Shown here piece by piece: positions 10,868 to 11,974 of a stretch of DNA of 11,974 nucleotides. Origin of the DNA: Candidatus Melainabacteria bacterium (GTDB taxonomy: Bacteria; Cyanobacteriota; Vampirovibrionia; LMEP-6097). Both the position numbers and the translations under genes were made by a program. The notes beneath the pieces are model-generated. The model was not told where the DNA came from, did not search any database, and saw nothing but the letters and a program-made list of their open reading frames with translations. The stretch lies in contig JAPPOW010000017.1 of NCBI GenBank assembly GCA_028817775.1, positions 1 through 11,974 of the forward strand, read 5' to 3'. Each line of letters starts with the position of its first letter. Positions within the stretch are counted from its first letter, which is position 1.

Positions 10868-11974
10868 TTTAGATTGAGCAGACGGAGATCTCATAAAATC
10901 AATCACCTTAGCAACTTCGTCAGCAATTGGTCCAGCAGTCACCAAATAAAGGTAACGAGTCAATGGATACTCACCGCGTTTAACTGTATCAGCATTAATC
11001 TCAGACTGATTATTAAGCGGGCTAGTGCCACTCTCATCAAAAATCGAAGAAACTTTAAGTACTTTAACCAAATTAGAGCCTTTGACTGCACTCAAACTAG
11101 CAAAACCAATAGCATCAGGATCAGCTGCAACCAAATCCATCATTTGAATCGGATTATAAACGTGAATCACATCAGAATTTACTGGCTGCATATACATCAC
11201 CCTATCCATAAAAAATGCATAAGTACCACTTTGTTTAGACAAACAAAACTTATTGATTGGATATTTATAAGCGGAGTAATCTACTTGACGCCATTCCTTG
11301 ACTTGTCCTGAATAAATTTGCTTTAATTGATCAACTGAGATCACATCTATTGGATTAGATTTATTTACAAAAACTACCACTGAATCAAGAGCAACCTTGT
11401 GATCAACAATTGGTCTTCCTTCTTTGATAGCTCGCTTGCGCTCATCAGCACCTGGTAGTTTAGAACTTGCTGCTAAATTAACCTTGCCATTAATCAATTG
11501 ATCAACCGCTTCACCACTATCACCACCCTGAACATTTAAAGCAATTTCTGGATGCTTGGCTTTAAACAAAGATTGATTGTCTCGCAAAAGGTTCAAAAGT
11601 GAATTAGTACCAAAAACCTCAAGCTCCTTACCCAGCTTAGCTCTCTTAACCGAGCTAAGTTCTCTGTCTGACCGGTATTCTTTAACAAGGCTTGTAACCC
11701 GAGTCGCTGATTTATCAAAGAAAAAATTATAAACAGTGAAACCTGCTACCACCACCAAAGTTAGAAACATCAATGGCGCCACCAAACCTAATGAGCGAGG
11801 CTTAGTCTCAGCCCTCCCATCTTGTATTCTGACTTTAGGTTTCGCTTTGGCTTTAGCTTGTGGTACTGCTTGTCTATAATCCTTACGTGATAAATTAGAA
11901 AGAAGGTAATCGATACCCTTTTGTAGATAACGATTAGTATTACTCTGTCCAAAATCCCGAAAATTCTTTGTCTC
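10835..11974 (-). CDS. Membrane-anchored PstS-like substrate-binding protein (5' end outside window)
   Basis: The frame is open from the TAA at 10835-10837 to the right edge, giving 379 residues with the N-terminus missing. The visible N-terminal 60 residues are hydrophilic and cytoplasmic in character (NRYLQKGIDYLLSNLSRKDY, then an Ala/Lys-rich linker). One membrane helix follows (about 62-86, PLMFLTLVVVAGFTVYNFFF), then a PBP-like domain. Landmarks are VFGTNSLLNLL, GGDSGEAVDQL, VVVFVNKSNPI, QLKQIYSGQVKEWRQVD, KQSGTYAFF, DAIGFASLSAV and TRYLYLVTAGP. These match the phosphate-binding PstS/SphX type. The role is probably to bind phosphate or a similar anion outside the membrane; ligand identity and any signalling role of the cytoplasmic part are inferred. 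A TTG at 11785 could be mistaken for the start, but the frame continues upstream with protein-like sequence. No pst transport genes are visible here. Confidence 0.8.
   Translation of the reverse strand, partial: ETKNFRDFGQSNTNRYLQKGIDYLLSNLSRKDYRQAVPQAKAKAKPKVRIQDGRAETKPRSLGLVAPLMFLTLVVVAGFTVYNFFFDKSATRVTSLVKEYRSDRELSSVKRAKLGKELEVFGTNSLLNLLRDNQSLFKAKHPEIALNVQGGDSGEAVDQLINGKVNLAASSKLPGADERKRAIKEGRPIVDHKVALDSVVVFVNKSNPIDVISVDQLKQIYSGQVKEWRQVDYSAYKYPINKFCLSKQSGTYAFFMDRVMYMQPVNSDVIHVYNPIQMMDLVAADPDAIGFASLSAVKGSNLVKVLKVSSIFDESGTSPLNNQSEINADTVKRGEYPLTRYLYLVTAGPIADEVAKVIDFMRSPSAQSKLADYGLVGII

Noticed and set aside
10874..11311. Plus-strand 145-codon frame opposite the PstS-like gene
   Set aside because: Its Ile/His/Asn/Ser-rich translation is the complement of a well-supported coding region with clear family motifs on the minus strand.
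1..11974. CRISPR arrays, tRNA or rRNA genes, insertion sequences, toxin-antitoxin or defence genes
   Set aside because: No regularly spaced direct repeats, cloverleaf-like segments, transposase or integrase motifs, or known defence domains were seen on either strand.

Overview
The window looks like chromosomal DNA from a Gram-negative-type bacterium with a moderately AT-rich genome. Genes are densely packed on both strands. Core genes recognised are rplK, rplA, nadC, prs and queG. They sit among exported proteins (a matrixin-type metalloprotease, a repeat-containing surface-type protein, a small secreted protein and a membrane-anchored PstS-like binding protein) and a HAD phosphatase of the FCP1/SCP type. 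The PRPP synthetase has an N-terminal extension, and a small CcoS-like protein hints at a cbb3-type oxidase elsewhere in the genome. This mix would suit an uncultured deep lineage such as the non-photosynthetic relatives of Cyanobacteria. That placement is only an inference; nothing here fixes the taxon.

Layout, left to right. (1) 1-1795, plus strand: the end of an unidentified gene, overlapped by a secreted metalloprotease. (2) 1792-3627, minus strand: an FCP1-like phosphatase translationally coupled to a short ORF. That ORF runs into a three-hairpin repeat, beyond which lies another open stretch in a different frame; this may be one broken gene. (3) 3841-4428, plus: a small secreted protein with its own promoter, ending at a strong bidirectional terminator. 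(4) 4499-5702, minus: rplK-rplA, ribosomal proteins L11 and L1. (5) 5745-6632, plus: nadC, divergent from rplK. (6) 6625-8198, minus: a repeat-containing exported protein preceded by a CcoS-like 56-residue membrane protein. (7) 8241-9372, plus: a palindromic repeat, an extended -10 promoter and prs. (8) 9369-9620, minus: a small hypothetical gene. (9) 9662-10867, plus: queG. (10) 10835 to the right edge, minus: a PstS-like protein whose 5' end lies outside the window.

The most notable signal is a set of dispersed palindromic repeats, several of them inside conserved genes without breaking the frame. queG carries one 131-nt element and a second half-copy. nadC carries a short element of a different family and a diverged half-copy of the queG family read in another frame. 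This resembles the behaviour of Rickettsia palindromic elements. Two further palindromic elements lie between genes. Other themes are a shared promoter motif, TTGNTATAAT, in front of three transcription units, and stop codons that overlap tail to tail at four of the five convergent junctions. No tRNA, rRNA, CRISPR array, insertion sequence or defence system was found, and there is no gene-free stretch longer than 300 bases.
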